In this document: positions 23,198 through 33,200 of the stretch, piece by piece
How positions within the stretch are numbered: the stretch's first letter is position 1
Layout of the letters: each line of letters starts with the position of its first letter
Assembly (NCBI GenBank): GCA_017434845.1
Contig: JAFSGD010000018.1
Coordinates: 1 to 41,565 of the forward strand
Direction of reading: 5' to 3'
Length of the DNA stretch: 41,565 nt
Origin: Clostridia bacterium
GTDB taxonomy: Bacteria; Bacillota; Clostridia; Oscillospirales; CAG-382
Made by a program: the position numbers and the translations under genes
The notes under the pieces: generated by a model
What the model saw: the letters and a program-made list of their open reading frames with translations, nothing else
Told to the model about the DNA's origin: nothing
The model's database searches: none

Positions 23198-24481
23198 ATG
23201 TTTGTCAGCGAATTTATAAAAAACATAGAAAACGGCGGGTTCGACAGCTCGCTTAAAGCGCTTTATCCCGCAAAGGATATTGCCGAACGCCGCGCCCGCA
23301 TTATCGGGTTGGCATCGGATTTCCGTGAGCTTTACGGCGAGCAGGAAGTGGTTCTCTTCTCGGTTCCCGGAAGAACCGAGCTTTCGGGTAACCACACCGA
23401 CCACAACAACGGCAAGGTTCTTGCCGCATCGGTCGATATTGATATCATCGCGATTGCCGCAAAGCTTTCGGGCGACGTTGTGAGAATGAAAAGCGTTGGA
23501 TACCGCGAGGACGTCGTTGATATCTCGGCGCCCAACTCCGAAACCGTTCGCAAGGGCAGCTCTTCAGCAATAATTGCGGGCATTGTTGATTATTTCCGTA
23601 AAAACGGATATAACGCAGGCGGATTTGCCGCTTATACAACCAGCGAGGTTATGACGGGCTCGGGTCTTTCCTCCTCTGCCGCATTCGAGGTTATGTGTGC
23701 AAGAATCCTTTCCGAGTTTTACAATAACGGAAGCGTTCCCGCAATGGAGCTTGCCAAAGCAGGCAAATATGCCGAAAACGAGTTTTTCGGAAAGCCCTGC
23801 GGCTTGATGGATCAAGCGGCTTGCGCCTCGGGCGGATGTCTTTGGATGGATTTTGAAGACAGCGCCGACCCCAAAACCGAAAAGATTGATTTCGATCTCG
23901 GCAAACAGGGATATAGCCTTTGCATAGTTAACACGGGCGGCAACCACGCCGATCTTACCGACGATTACGCTTCGGTTCCCTCCGAAATGCGCTCGGTTGC
24001 AACCCTTATGGGCAAGCATGCTCTTCGTTCCTGCGACGAAGAGGATTTTATGGGAAGGATATCTTATATTCGCTCGAACGTGGGTGATAGGGCGGTTATG
24101 CGCGCAATGCATTTCTTTGCCGAAAACAAGAGAGTCGATCTTCAGAAAAAAGCGCTTCTTGATGGCGATCTTAAGGCATATCTCGCGCTTGTTACCGAAT
24201 CCGGCAATTCTTCTTTTAAGTTCCTTCAAAACGTTTATACAAACAAAAACGTTTCCGAGCAAGGTCTTTCACTTGCGCTTGCCGTAACCGAACGCTTCGG
24301 AGCGGTATGCCGTGTTCACGGCGGCGGCTTTGCGGGAACGATTCAGGCATACATACCCGTTGAGCGCGTTGGAAGCTATAAGTGTGCAATAGAATCGGTG
24401 TTTGGCGAGGGCTCTTGTCAAACCTATCTTATCCGTCCGTTCGGTGCATCGGCGGTTTATGAGGATCAAATCAAAGGATAG
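23198..24481 (+). CDS. galK: Galactokinase
   Basis: A 427-residue GHMP kinase that phosphorylates galactose at C1 with ATP, the first committed Leloir step. All three signatures are present: GRTELSGNHTDHNNG near 58, the ATP-binding GSGLSSSAAFEV near 155, and the C-terminal GGGFAGTIQAY near 374. The family form GNHTDH (rather than GEHTDY) is common in Clostridia. It starts one base after the flavin reductase stop. The galT partner is far away at 1971-3461, in a separate unit. Confidence 0.95.
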   Translation: MFVSEFIKNIENGGFDSSLKALYPAKDIAERRARIIGLASDFRELYGEQEVVLFSVPGRTELSGNHTDHNNGKVLAASVDIDIIAIAAKLSGDVVRMKSVGYREDVVDISAPNSETVRKGSSSAIIAGIVDYFRKNGYNAGGFAAYTTSEVMTGSGLSSSAAFEVMCARILSEFYNNGSVPAMELAKAGKYAENEFFGKPCGLMDQAACASGGCLWMDFEDSADPKTEKIDFDLGKQGYSLCIVNTGGNHADLTDDYASVPSEMRSVATLMGKHALRSCDEEDFMGRISYIRSNVGDRAVMRAMHFFAENKRVDLQKKALLDGDLKAYLALVTESGNSSFKFLQNVYTNKNVSEQGLSLALAVTERFGAVCRVHGGGFAGTIQAYIPVERVGSYKCAIESVFGEGSCQTYLIRPFGASAVYEDQIKG

Positions 24482-24492
24482 TATAATTTCCG

Positions 24493-25326
24493 ATGTCTGA
24501 AGCAAAGATATACACGCTGTTCTCCTCTTCAAAGGGGAACTGCACCTACATAAAACACGGCAGAGATGAGTTTCTAATAGATTGCGGCGCTTCGGCGCGC
24601 GCCATCGAAAACGCGCTGGCAATGGTCGGAAGCTCGCTTGCCGATATAAAAGCGATATTTATAACGCACGAGCACAGCGACCATATACGCGGGCTTTCAA
24701 CCGTTTGCAAATATTTCGGAACGCCCGTTTATGCGCCTTCGGCAAGCCTTTGCTATATCGATTCGCACATTGCCTGCGCCGCCGACCTGCGCGAGCTTAA
24801 ATCGGGCTGTGCCGTTGAGCTTTTCGATTCTGCGGTATGCCCCGTTGCAACCCCGCACGATGCGCTTTCGAGCGTTGGCTTCCGCATTCGCGTCGGAAAC
24901 GAGATAATCGGATATTATACCGATATCGGTCATCTTTCCGAGGGCGTGCTTCGCGGCTTGGCAGGCTGCAGAAGAGTGGTTATCGAATCCAACCACGATA
25001 TCGAAATGCTGAAAAACGGCAGATATCCCTATTCGCTAAAGCAACGAATTTTAGGCGACAGAGGCCACCTTTCTAACAGGGCTTGTGCCTCGCTTCTTCC
25101 GCATCTTGCGCGCCACGGAACCGAATCGTTCGTTCTGGCGCATTTAAGCGAAGAAAACAACCGCCCCGAAACAGCGTTTCGCGAAAGCTTCGTTGCTTTG
25201 CTTGAAAAGGGCTTCACGGTTAACGGCGAGCGCATAACCGATGCGCCCGAGCCCGATTGCGTCGGCGAAATAAAAGAGCTTCGTTTGCGCGTTGCTTCGC
25301 CCTGCGGTATAACCGAACTGAAATAA
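24493..25326 (+). CDS. walJ: MBL-fold metallohydrolase, WalJ/YycJ-like
   Basis: A 277-residue metallo-beta-lactamase-fold protein. The metal-binding motif THEHSDHIRG lies at about residues 58-67, with an N-terminal SSSKGNCTYI and a later NRPETAF region that match WalJ (YycJ). In other Firmicutes walJ sits in the walRK operon and is linked to coordinating division and replication, possibly as a nuclease; here no walRK is present, so the role is by family only. It follows galK by 11 bases. Length is normal. Confidence 0.82.
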   Translation: MSEAKIYTLFSSSKGNCTYIKHGRDEFLIDCGASARAIENALAMVGSSLADIKAIFITHEHSDHIRGLSTVCKYFGTPVYAPSASLCYIDSHIACAADLRELKSGCAVELFDSAVCPVATPHDALSSVGFRIRVGNEIIGYYTDIGHLSEGVLRGLAGCRRVVIESNHDIEMLKNGRYPYSLKQRILGDRGHLSNRACASLLPHLARHGTESFVLAHLSEENNRPETAFRESFVALLEKGFTVNGERITDAPEPDCVGEIKELRLRVASPCGITELK

Positions 25327-25346
25327 AAAAACAAGGAGAAACGGTC

Positions 25347-26873
25347 ATGTTAAAACGCATTCTTTCTGCTTTTCTGCTTTCAATGTTTCTAATCTCCTGC
25401 TTTGCGCTTTACGGATGCGAAGAAGCAGAGGAAAGCTCTGTTGCTTCGGAGGTTAGCTTTGAGGATAAAAGCTTTTACGGCTATAACGTCCCCGAAAATG
25501 CCGATCTCGGCGGAAAAACCTATCGGGTTCTTACGACCGCCGCGAATCACAACGCGGCAAGCTTTCAGATCCAGCCCGAGGATAACGAGCTTTTCAGCGC
25601 CGAGTCCGCAACCGCATCGCTCACTGCGATTGCCGAGTGCGCGCGCCTTGTTGAAGAAAGGCTGAATATCGAGCTCGAGGAGGAATGCATTTTCACCTTT
25701 TCACGCTATGGCGGCGAAATGTATAAGCGCATTTATGCCGATGCCATGAGCTTAACAGCCGATTACGTTTTCACTATGCCCTGCGTTATCGAGGCGGCAA
25801 TGCTTGCCGAAGAGGGTTTGCTTTATGACCTTAACGGAATTTCCACCATTAACCTTAACAACGAATGGTGGTGCAAGCCCTATAACGAGGCGGTCAATTT
25901 CGCAGGTAAGACCTATTTTGCAATAAGCGACATCGGCTACGTAAGCAAGGATGCGACCATGTTCGTTGCTTTCAATAAAAAGATGGCGGATTCCTATCGC
26001 ATTTCCGAAAAATACGGTTGCGAAACGCTTTATGAAATGGTTGATAAGAAGCTTTGGACACAGGATGCCATGTATGAAATGGCAAAATCGGTTTATCAGG
26101 ATCTTAACAAAAACAACCGTTGCGATATCGGCGATATAAACGGAATTGCCGCTCAGGCGGGCTTTATTCAATGGATGCTTGCCGCCGCGAACGAAACGAT
26201 CATCACCAAGGATGAAAACGACCTTCCCGTGCTTTCGGTTAAGAACGAGCGCGCGATAAGCATTATTAACGATGCTCAGGAATATGCGCTCGACCCTCAA
26301 AGCGGCTTTATTTCAGCCGATGATTATTTCGGTCAAAGCAACGTTCCCGTGCCCGACGTTATCGTTCCCGAATTTAAGGCAGACCGTTGCCTCTTCTTCT
26401 ATAACTGTATTCTCAACCTTGAAAACATTCGCGATATGGAAAGCGACTTCGGCGTTCTGCCCAGCCCGCTTTATGATGAAAGCCAAGAGGAGTATGCATC
26501 AAGCATCGGTGCATGGACAGCCACCGCGATCTGTGTTCCCGTTTCAACCGTTGGCGAAGACGTTACCAACGCAGGCATAATCATCGAGGCGCTTTCGGCG
26601 GTTTGCCGCTCGAAGCTTAATCCCGTTTATTACGAGCAGACGCTTCAGTATCAGATCGCGCGCGACGACGATTCGATGAGAATGCTCGATATAATCTTTA
26701 ACAATCGCGTTCCTGAGCCTGCCGAGGTTTATGGCTGGGGTGATATGGCAAACGTTGTTACCAATATGCTCAAGGCGCAGAAGGGTACGTTCATTTCGGC
26801 ATACGAAAGTGCCGAAAAGCAGACCCAAGCGGCGATCGAGGCGACCATAGAATCCCTCACCAAAGAAAGATAG
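25347..26873 (+). CDS. ABC-type extracellular solute-binding lipoprotein
   Basis: A 508-residue lipoprotein: signal peptide with lipobox LYGC (lipidated C24), then a two-lobed periplasmic-binding fold of the family 1 sugar-binding type (for example DYVFTMPCVIEAAMLAEEGLLYDL and AIGAW-like ASSIGAWTATAICVPVS). Such proteins usually deliver oligosaccharides to a carbohydrate permease. I place the start at the ATG at 25347, with AAGGAG nine bases before it; an upstream in-frame extension to 25257 lies inside walJ. It is the last gene of the eleven-gene run. No permease or ATPase genes are adjacent, so it must use a transporter encoded elsewhere. Confidence 0.88.
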   Translation: MLKRILSAFLLSMFLISCFALYGCEEAEESSVASEVSFEDKSFYGYNVPENADLGGKTYRVLTTAANHNAASFQIQPEDNELFSAESATASLTAIAECARLVEERLNIELEEECIFTFSRYGGEMYKRIYADAMSLTADYVFTMPCVIEAAMLAEEGLLYDLNGISTINLNNEWWCKPYNEAVNFAGKTYFAISDIGYVSKDATMFVAFNKKMADSYRISEKYGCETLYEMVDKKLWTQDAMYEMAKSVYQDLNKNNRCDIGDINGIAAQAGFIQWMLAAANETIITKDENDLPVLSVKNERAISIINDAQEYALDPQSGFISADDYFGQSNVPVPDVIVPEFKADRCLFFYNCILNLENIRDMESDFGVLPSPLYDESQEEYASSIGAWTATAICVPVSTVGEDVTNAGIIIEALSAVCRSKLNPVYYEQTLQYQIARDDDSMRMLDIIFNNRVPEPAEVYGWGDMANVVTNMLKAQKGTFISAYESAEKQTQAAIEATIESLTKER

Positions 26874-26884
26874 CAGACCGAAAG

Positions 26885-26950
26885 AAACTCGTTATGATAC
26901 CCCAAAAATGCAAGCATTTTCGGGGACCCCATATTACGCCCTTGAAAGAA
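26885..26950 (-). repeat. REP-like element, copy 2
   Basis: This 66-base block is almost identical (one difference) to 27141-27206 and contains the 34-base palindrome also found inverted at 9641-9674. The core CCCCAAAAATGC-AA-GCATTTTCGGGG folds into a hairpin with one mismatch. It lies in the gap between the solute-binding protein gene and the cyclic glucan synthase gene. Confidence 0.8.
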
Positions 26951-26970
26951 TTAATAAATTAATAAAACAA

Positions 26971-27011
26971 AAATCAAGCTTCAATTAGTTTTGAGGCTTG
27001 ATTTCTTTTTT
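26971..27011. terminator. Terminator after the solute-binding protein gene
   Basis: AAATCAAGCTTCAA (26971-26984) pairs with TTGAGGCTTGATTT (26991-27004), one G-T wobble, followed by T-rich sequence. An almost identical hairpin recurs at 27220-27253. Confidence 0.85.
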
Positions 27012-27048
27012 ATAAGGAATTTTAATTTTTCATTGTATTTTCAAGGGC

Positions 27049-27106
27049 TTTCACGAAATTCTTCGACTGTCGTAGATTTCTACGCCGACGCTCGAATTTC
27101 GTGAAA
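27049..27106. repeat. Perfect inverted repeat with nested hairpin
   Basis: TTTCACGAAATTC (27049-27061) and GAATTTCGTGAAA (27094-27106) form a perfect 13-bp stem. The 32-base loop contains a further CGTAG-ATTT-CTACG hairpin (27071-27084). It lies between the two duplicated REP/terminator blocks, has no T-run and so does not look like a terminator. It may be part of a small interspersed element. Confidence 0.65.
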
Positions 27107-27140
27107 AATAACTTCGTTTCATTCGGTCTGCGACCGTTGC

Positions 27141-27206
27141 AAACTCGTTACGATACCCCAAAAATGCAAGCATTTTCGGGGACCCCATATTACGCCCTTG
27201 AAAGAA
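27141..27206 (-). repeat. REP-like element, copy 3
   Basis: A second 66-base copy of the block at 26885-26950, in the same orientation and with one difference. Together with the terminator at 27220-27253 it makes the second half of a duplicated unit of about 130 bases. Confidence 0.8.
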
Positions 27207-27219
27207 AATATAATCACAA

Positions 27220-27261
27220 AAATCAAGCTTCAATTAGTTTTGAAGCTTGATTTCTTTTTTT
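27220..27261. terminator. Bidirectional terminator, serving the cyclic glucan synthase gene
   Basis: AAATCAAGCTTCAA (27220-27233) and TTGAAGCTTGATTT (27240-27253) form a perfect 14-bp stem with T-runs on both strands. It lies just beyond the minus-strand gene that ends at 27271. Confidence 0.85.
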
Positions 27262-27270
27262 ATAAGGAAT

Positions 27271-30200
27271 TTACCTTTTAACAGGCAGTTCAAGTAAATT
27301 TGCGGAATTTGAAAGATTTGTGGGGAAGTGAACGGGTTTGCCGTTAAGCAAGGGTTCATCGTTTTTTTTGCTTGCGATGATCTTAATCAAAAAGTTTTCT
27401 CTGCGCACTTCCGCCTCAAAGGGTATTATAGGCTCGGCGGAAATAACCGTGTTGTCTGCACCCATTTTAAGCCCGAGCACGTGCTCAAGCATAATGCGGT
27501 AAAGCCATGCTGCCGCACCGGTATACCAGCTCCAGCCGCCTCTGCCCGCGTTAATGCCCGAATAAATATCTGCCGCGACGGCATAGGGCTCGGTCTTATA
27601 GCGCTTTGCCAACGCTTTGTCGGTACAACGGCTTGCGGGGTCGGCGCAGGAAAGAACGGCAAGCGCCTCCTCGTACATCGATGCCTTTATAAAGCCAAGC
27701 GCACCCCAAAGCGCACCGTGGGTGTATTGCCCGCCGTTTTCGCGCATTCCGGCGGCATAGCCGCGAATATATCCGACCCTTGCGCTCCCGTTTTTAAAGG
27801 GCGGAGAAAACAGCTTGAATATCCTTGCATTTTGGTCGTAAAGCTGTGAAAAAGCTGTTGAAAGGGCGGTTTTCGTTCGCGTTTCGTCAAGATTAGCGAT
27901 AGCGGCGAACGCCTGAGATAAAACGTCGATCTCGCATTCACCGCAGCCCTTAACGCCGAGTATGGCTCCGTCGTCGCAGATCGCGCGGGCATATCTGTCG
28001 ACGAAAAATGCTTTTTCTTCAATGGTTCGCTTGATCCTTTCGGCGGTTTTTTCATAATGCGCGGCGGCATCAACGTCGCCCTTTTCTTTTATGATCGGCA
28101 AAAATCGCTCGATTGCGATAATAAGCAAAAACGAAGAGAAAACGCTTTCGCCTCTTCCGTTTGCGCCAACAAGCGAAAAAGCATCGTTCCAATCACAGCT
28201 TCCCATAAGCACAAGACCGTTTTTGCCAAGCCTTTCAGCCCTTGCAAGCGCTCGAAGGCAATGGCGGTAAACGCTTTCTTTAATTCCGCTTCGCTTCGGC
28301 TGTTCATATCGCTCGCTTTTGTCGCCGAGCGGTGCTGATGTCAGATATTCGGTGTTTATATCGAGCACCGACCTATCACCCGTTTTTTCGATATAATCGG
28401 CGGTAACTATCGGAAGATAAAGCAGATCGTCAGAGCATTTGCTTTTTATTCCGCGGTTAACGCCGCCGTAATTGCGGGTGTGCCACCAATGCATTACCGA
28501 GCCGTCATCGTATTGATGCGCACAGCAACGAATAATATGAGTTCTCACCGCATCGGGCAATGAATAAATAAGTGCAAGGCAATCCTGAAGCTGATCGCGG
28601 AAGCCATAAGCACCGCCGCTTTGATAAAAGGAGCCGCGAGCAAAGAAGCGGCAGGCGGCAACCTGATAGGGAAGAAATGTGTTCAACATTGCGTTAAGCG
28701 GAGAGCTTTTGGTAGAAACGTTAATTTCGGGTATCATCGATTCGGCAAATGCGCTTGCCGAATCGAGCGTTTTTTCGAAGAACGCGCCGTTAATAAGCGA
28801 AGCAACCCTCCTTGCACCGTTTTCGGTGGTGCAGGCACCCAAAAAGAAGATCACCTCTTTGCCGTTTGCCTCAAGCGTGAAATTCGATGCGTCGGCTTTT
28901 CCGCCGCAAACGCCGGCAAATCCGCGCCCCTCGGGAAAGGTTATTCCAAACGGATTGCGAAACATTATGCAGGCATTTGAGCCCTCCGAAAAAGCAAGCG
29001 ATTCAAGCTTTGCGATCGGCTGTGCGCTGTCTCCCATAACCGGCGATATTTCAAACGATAAGCGGCAATCGTTTGCACATTTTATCTTTATAAGCTTAAC
29101 GGGAAATTTCGGATGAACCGTTACCGTAACCTCATAGGGAATACGCTCTGTTTCGCCCTTGTATACCGCTTTGCCGAGGCTGTATTCCGCGGTTTTCGAG
29201 CAGGCGCACAGATCAAAGCGTGTGCTTTCAAGGTTTAAAAACACGCGCTCGCCGCAATCAAGCATTTTCGTGTCGCCCATAAACGAGCAAAGCCTTCGCT
29301 CGCGGGCATTATCAAAAAAGGTATAACCGAGACTGCTTTGAGTAATAACGGTTGAAAAGCGTCTTCCCGTAAGAATAAACGAATAGGGTGCATCGGGCAG
29401 AACGCTTTTGTCAACGGTATATCCGTTTTCTTTGAAAAACCCGTTGCCCGAGCGCAAGGCGCCGCGTTCAATCGCAAGCCCTGCGGCGTTTTGGGGTGAT
29501 TCGATGGTTTTAAAGCGCGGCAAGGGCGGAAAATTCGGCTCGCTTGCGGTATCGGAAAGGTCGATAAAAAGCTTCGAGGCTTTTATCAGCGTTTGCTTGA
29601 ATTCGGGCAAAAGCTCGTTTTCGCGCAGGATAAAGATGCCGCCGTTTTTTCCGATATATCGGTCGGCTTCGGTGTTCAGGCAGCATTGCCTTACCGAGCA
29701 TTCGACGGGGCGGTTGTAGCTGTCGCGGTCGTTAATAATAAAAATCAGCTCGAATCTTTTGCAAAGCCGTGAAAGAAGCAGAAAGCCCCTTAACAGTCGC
29801 TCGGTGCGCGAAACAGCCTCTTGCTCGGCATAAACCGTTATTCTCGGGTAATCGCCCGAGATGCCCTTGCTCCAAAGGTCGCCGATTCCGCAAGACGAAA
29901 AGGCGCTGACCTCGATCGGCTCTCTGCCGTAAAGCAGAGGCGGCAGAATAGCTTCGGCATCGGATGCGTTTTGCGGCGAGGGATTATCGCCCTTTTCGGC
30001 ACGCGAAGCGCGAATATTGCGCTCGCATTCGTTTTTTGTAACACCGCAGGCTATAAGAAAGGTTGCTTTTCCGCCGTCGGCAGAGCTTGCGCGCACAAGA
30101 CAAAGCGGTTCGGGAAGCTCGCCCGAGGCGCAATCGGCTTGCGCAAGCGCATAATCGAGCGAAGAAGAAATCGAACCCGCCTTGAAGCCGTCGCGGCTTG

Positions 30201-33200
30201 CAAGAAACGAAAAATCGGTCTCCTTATATTTCGGCGCGATCGCAACGGTAAAAACGCGGCTGCCGTCCTCGCGGCTTCTGCGGTGGAAATAAAGTATGCG
30301 CTTTGACTTGTCATATTCGCTTTCTATAAAAAGCTTCGAAAAGGCAATATGCGAAAAATAGCTTTTTTCTTTGTCGAGAATCGGCTCGAAGGCAAGGGTT
30401 ACGTCATATTTTTTCAGGGCTTCGGCACGGGTGCTTACAACAAAGCAATTTCCGCTTTTGGAAAAGCTGTATCGCACTCTTCCCGAAAACTCGCTTCCCG
30501 ATGCGATGTGGGAGGCATAGCCGTTGCCGCGCTCAAAGCCGAAATTACATCCTTCGTTTTGCGAAAGCGAGGTGCAACCGAAGCTTTTTCCGTCTCTTGA
30601 AAAAATGACCGCGGGCGAAAACTTAAGCGATTCGCGGTCGAATCGTGTGTGGGCAATAAGTCTTTCTCCGCAGCTTAACCCAATATGCCCGCTGCTTGAA
30701 ATCATTGCCGCAAAGTCGCCGTGTGAAAGAAGCGCAATGCTCGGCGAATCGGGATTGGTTTGCTCGGTGCATTTTCCTTGTGAGGAATTGCGCTTTTTGG
30801 GCTCGTCCGAACGGGCAAGCGCGTCGCCGAAGACGTGCGCTTCGGTGGGGATCTTTTCCTGAAGAAGCTCTAACGCCGAATGCATTTTTATATCCGAAAC
30901 AAAACGGCGAACAAAGGAATTGCCGTTAATTGCATTCATGCAGGCGATAATGCTCATGCCGACGTGGTGCGCCATATAGCTTTTAACGCATATTCCGTTG
31001 CCCGAATTGATATCAAGCGCTTCATAAAAACCGTATTTTCCATACATTCCCGCGCTTTCGAGAAGCGCGAGATTTTTCATTGCGGCGTTTCCGCAAACGC
31101 AAAGCGAAAGATAGGTGGAATAGGGTGAAATTATCTTCTCGTCTGCAGAACAACGTCTTAACGCAAGCGCCTGAATGCCGTTTGCCTTGTATTGATAATT
31201 CATATCGCTGTCAAACGAATAGAAGGCACTTTCGCTGATTCCCCAAACCGAGCTTTCCATTCGTTGAAGCATAAGCGAAAAGGCAACGCTTTCAAAAAGA
31301 AACGAATCTCGGTATAGGGGCAGAAAAAGCTGGGGCATAAGATATTCAAACGCCGTTCCCGACCAGCTCATCATGCCGATATATCCGTTTTTGTGGGTTA
31401 GCGTTCTTCCGAGCGATTGCCAGTGCCGCTTCGGAACCGCCCAAGAGGCAACCGCATAATAGGCGGTCATTCTCGCTTCACTCATTAAAAGGTCGTAATA
31501 GCTGTTATCGGGCATGCTTTCCTTTGCGTTAAAGCCGATTCTGAAAAGCTCGCGGCGGTTATCGTAAAGAACTGTAAGGTCTGTTTGACTTATAAGCTCT
31601 TCCGCCGAGTCGATTATCTCGAAAAGACGCTCTTCCTCGGCGGTATATTCGCGCAAGCCCTCTTTAAGCGCGACGAGCATAACCGTAAAATTACCGCAAT
31701 CTACCGTTGAAACGTAGCCGTTACCTATCTCGGCAAGGCTTGAGATATCATACCAGTTATAAAGATTACCCTTGTATTTGGTAAGCTTTTTGATCGTATT
31801 GAAGCTGTCTTTAAGCCTTGAATAGAGCTGATGTGAATCTATTATACCGAGATCGCGCGCGGCAAGCAGCGAAACGAGATAAAAGCCGATGTTTGTGGGC
31901 GAGGTGCGCAAAGCAACGCTTGAAATGGGCGAAAACTGAACGTTATCGGGCGGCAGATGGTTGGTTGCCTCGCTGACGTTATCATTATAAAAGGCAAACA
32001 TATCTGCGGCGTGCACGGCAAGCATTCTTTTTTGCTTTTCGCTGAGCTTGGGCTTTGCCTCGCCTCCGCCGCTTATTCGGCGCGAAAGCACGGCGGATAT
32101 TAACGGATAAACGAAAAACAGCAAGCCCGCAAAGCGAACGAAGGGTGTTTTCGCGAAAATAAGAAACGCCAAGCCGACCGTTGCCGAAAGCGCGCTGTCG
32201 AGAACGTATTTTCCAAGCGTTGAAGAAAGCCTTTCGGCTTGCGCGGCTGTGGTCCATTCAAGAGTTTTCTTTTTCGTTATAAGCCTTGTTGCCGAAAGCG
32301 AAAAGGCGTTAACCGTTAAAAACGCTCTTCTGCAAAGCGCCGAAAGCTCGAAAAACAGTCTCATAAGGGTTTGCAAAAGCAGGGAATATGCCTTTGAAAA
32401 GAAGCGCAGGCAGGCAAACGGCGCGCCCGAGAAGAAAAAGCCCAAAAGCGATACCGCGCAGGGGATTATAAGCTCGGAAAACGCCAAAACGAAAAGCCAA
32501 GCTCCGTTGGGAAACAAATGAAAGCATCCCAGCAAAAGCACCGCAAACGAGAAGACCGGCGAAGAATGCTTAAGAACGGTTAAAAGCAACCGATATTTCG
32601 AGAAGGCGTCAAGCAGGTCTCCGCGAAGGAAATAAAGGTTTTGAAAATCGCCTCTTAACCATCTGTGCTGTCGGCGGAAGAACGAAACTGTGTTGCCGGG
32701 GGTTGAATCGGTTAAGGTTATATCCGAGGCGCAAAGCGTTCGCATTATGCTTCCCTCGATAACGTCGTGGCTTAAAACTATTCCCTCGGGCAGCTTTCCG
32801 TTAACCAACGAATCGAAAAGCCGAACGTCTATCAAGCCCTTTCCGCAAAAGCTTCCCGAACCGAAAAGCGATTGCGAGCGCTTGAATTCCGCGCCTGCAT
32901 AGCTGTCGGCACCGCCCGCACCCGAAATCAAGCGCGAAAATCCGGTTTTGTATGCGCTTGTAAGCTCGGTTTTAACCGAGGGCTGAATTATTCCGTAGCC
33001 CGAAACAACTCTTTTGTTTTCAATAACGGGGCGGTTAACCGGATGAAGCGCTACCGAAAGAAGCTCGTTAACGCTTCCAACCGAAAGATTGGTGTCGGAA
33101 TCGAGGGTTAAAACGTATTTAATATCCTTTAAAAAATCTCCTCCGAAGCAACTGCTTCCGTTTTGGTTGCAAATGTGAGATATAAGCTCGCAAACCGCTC

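Noticed and set aside
27051..27233. Short minus-strand frames over the REP-like copies (sharing the peptide GSPKMLAFLGY)
   Set aside because: The similarity comes from the repeated palindrome, not from a conserved protein; no translation signals are present.
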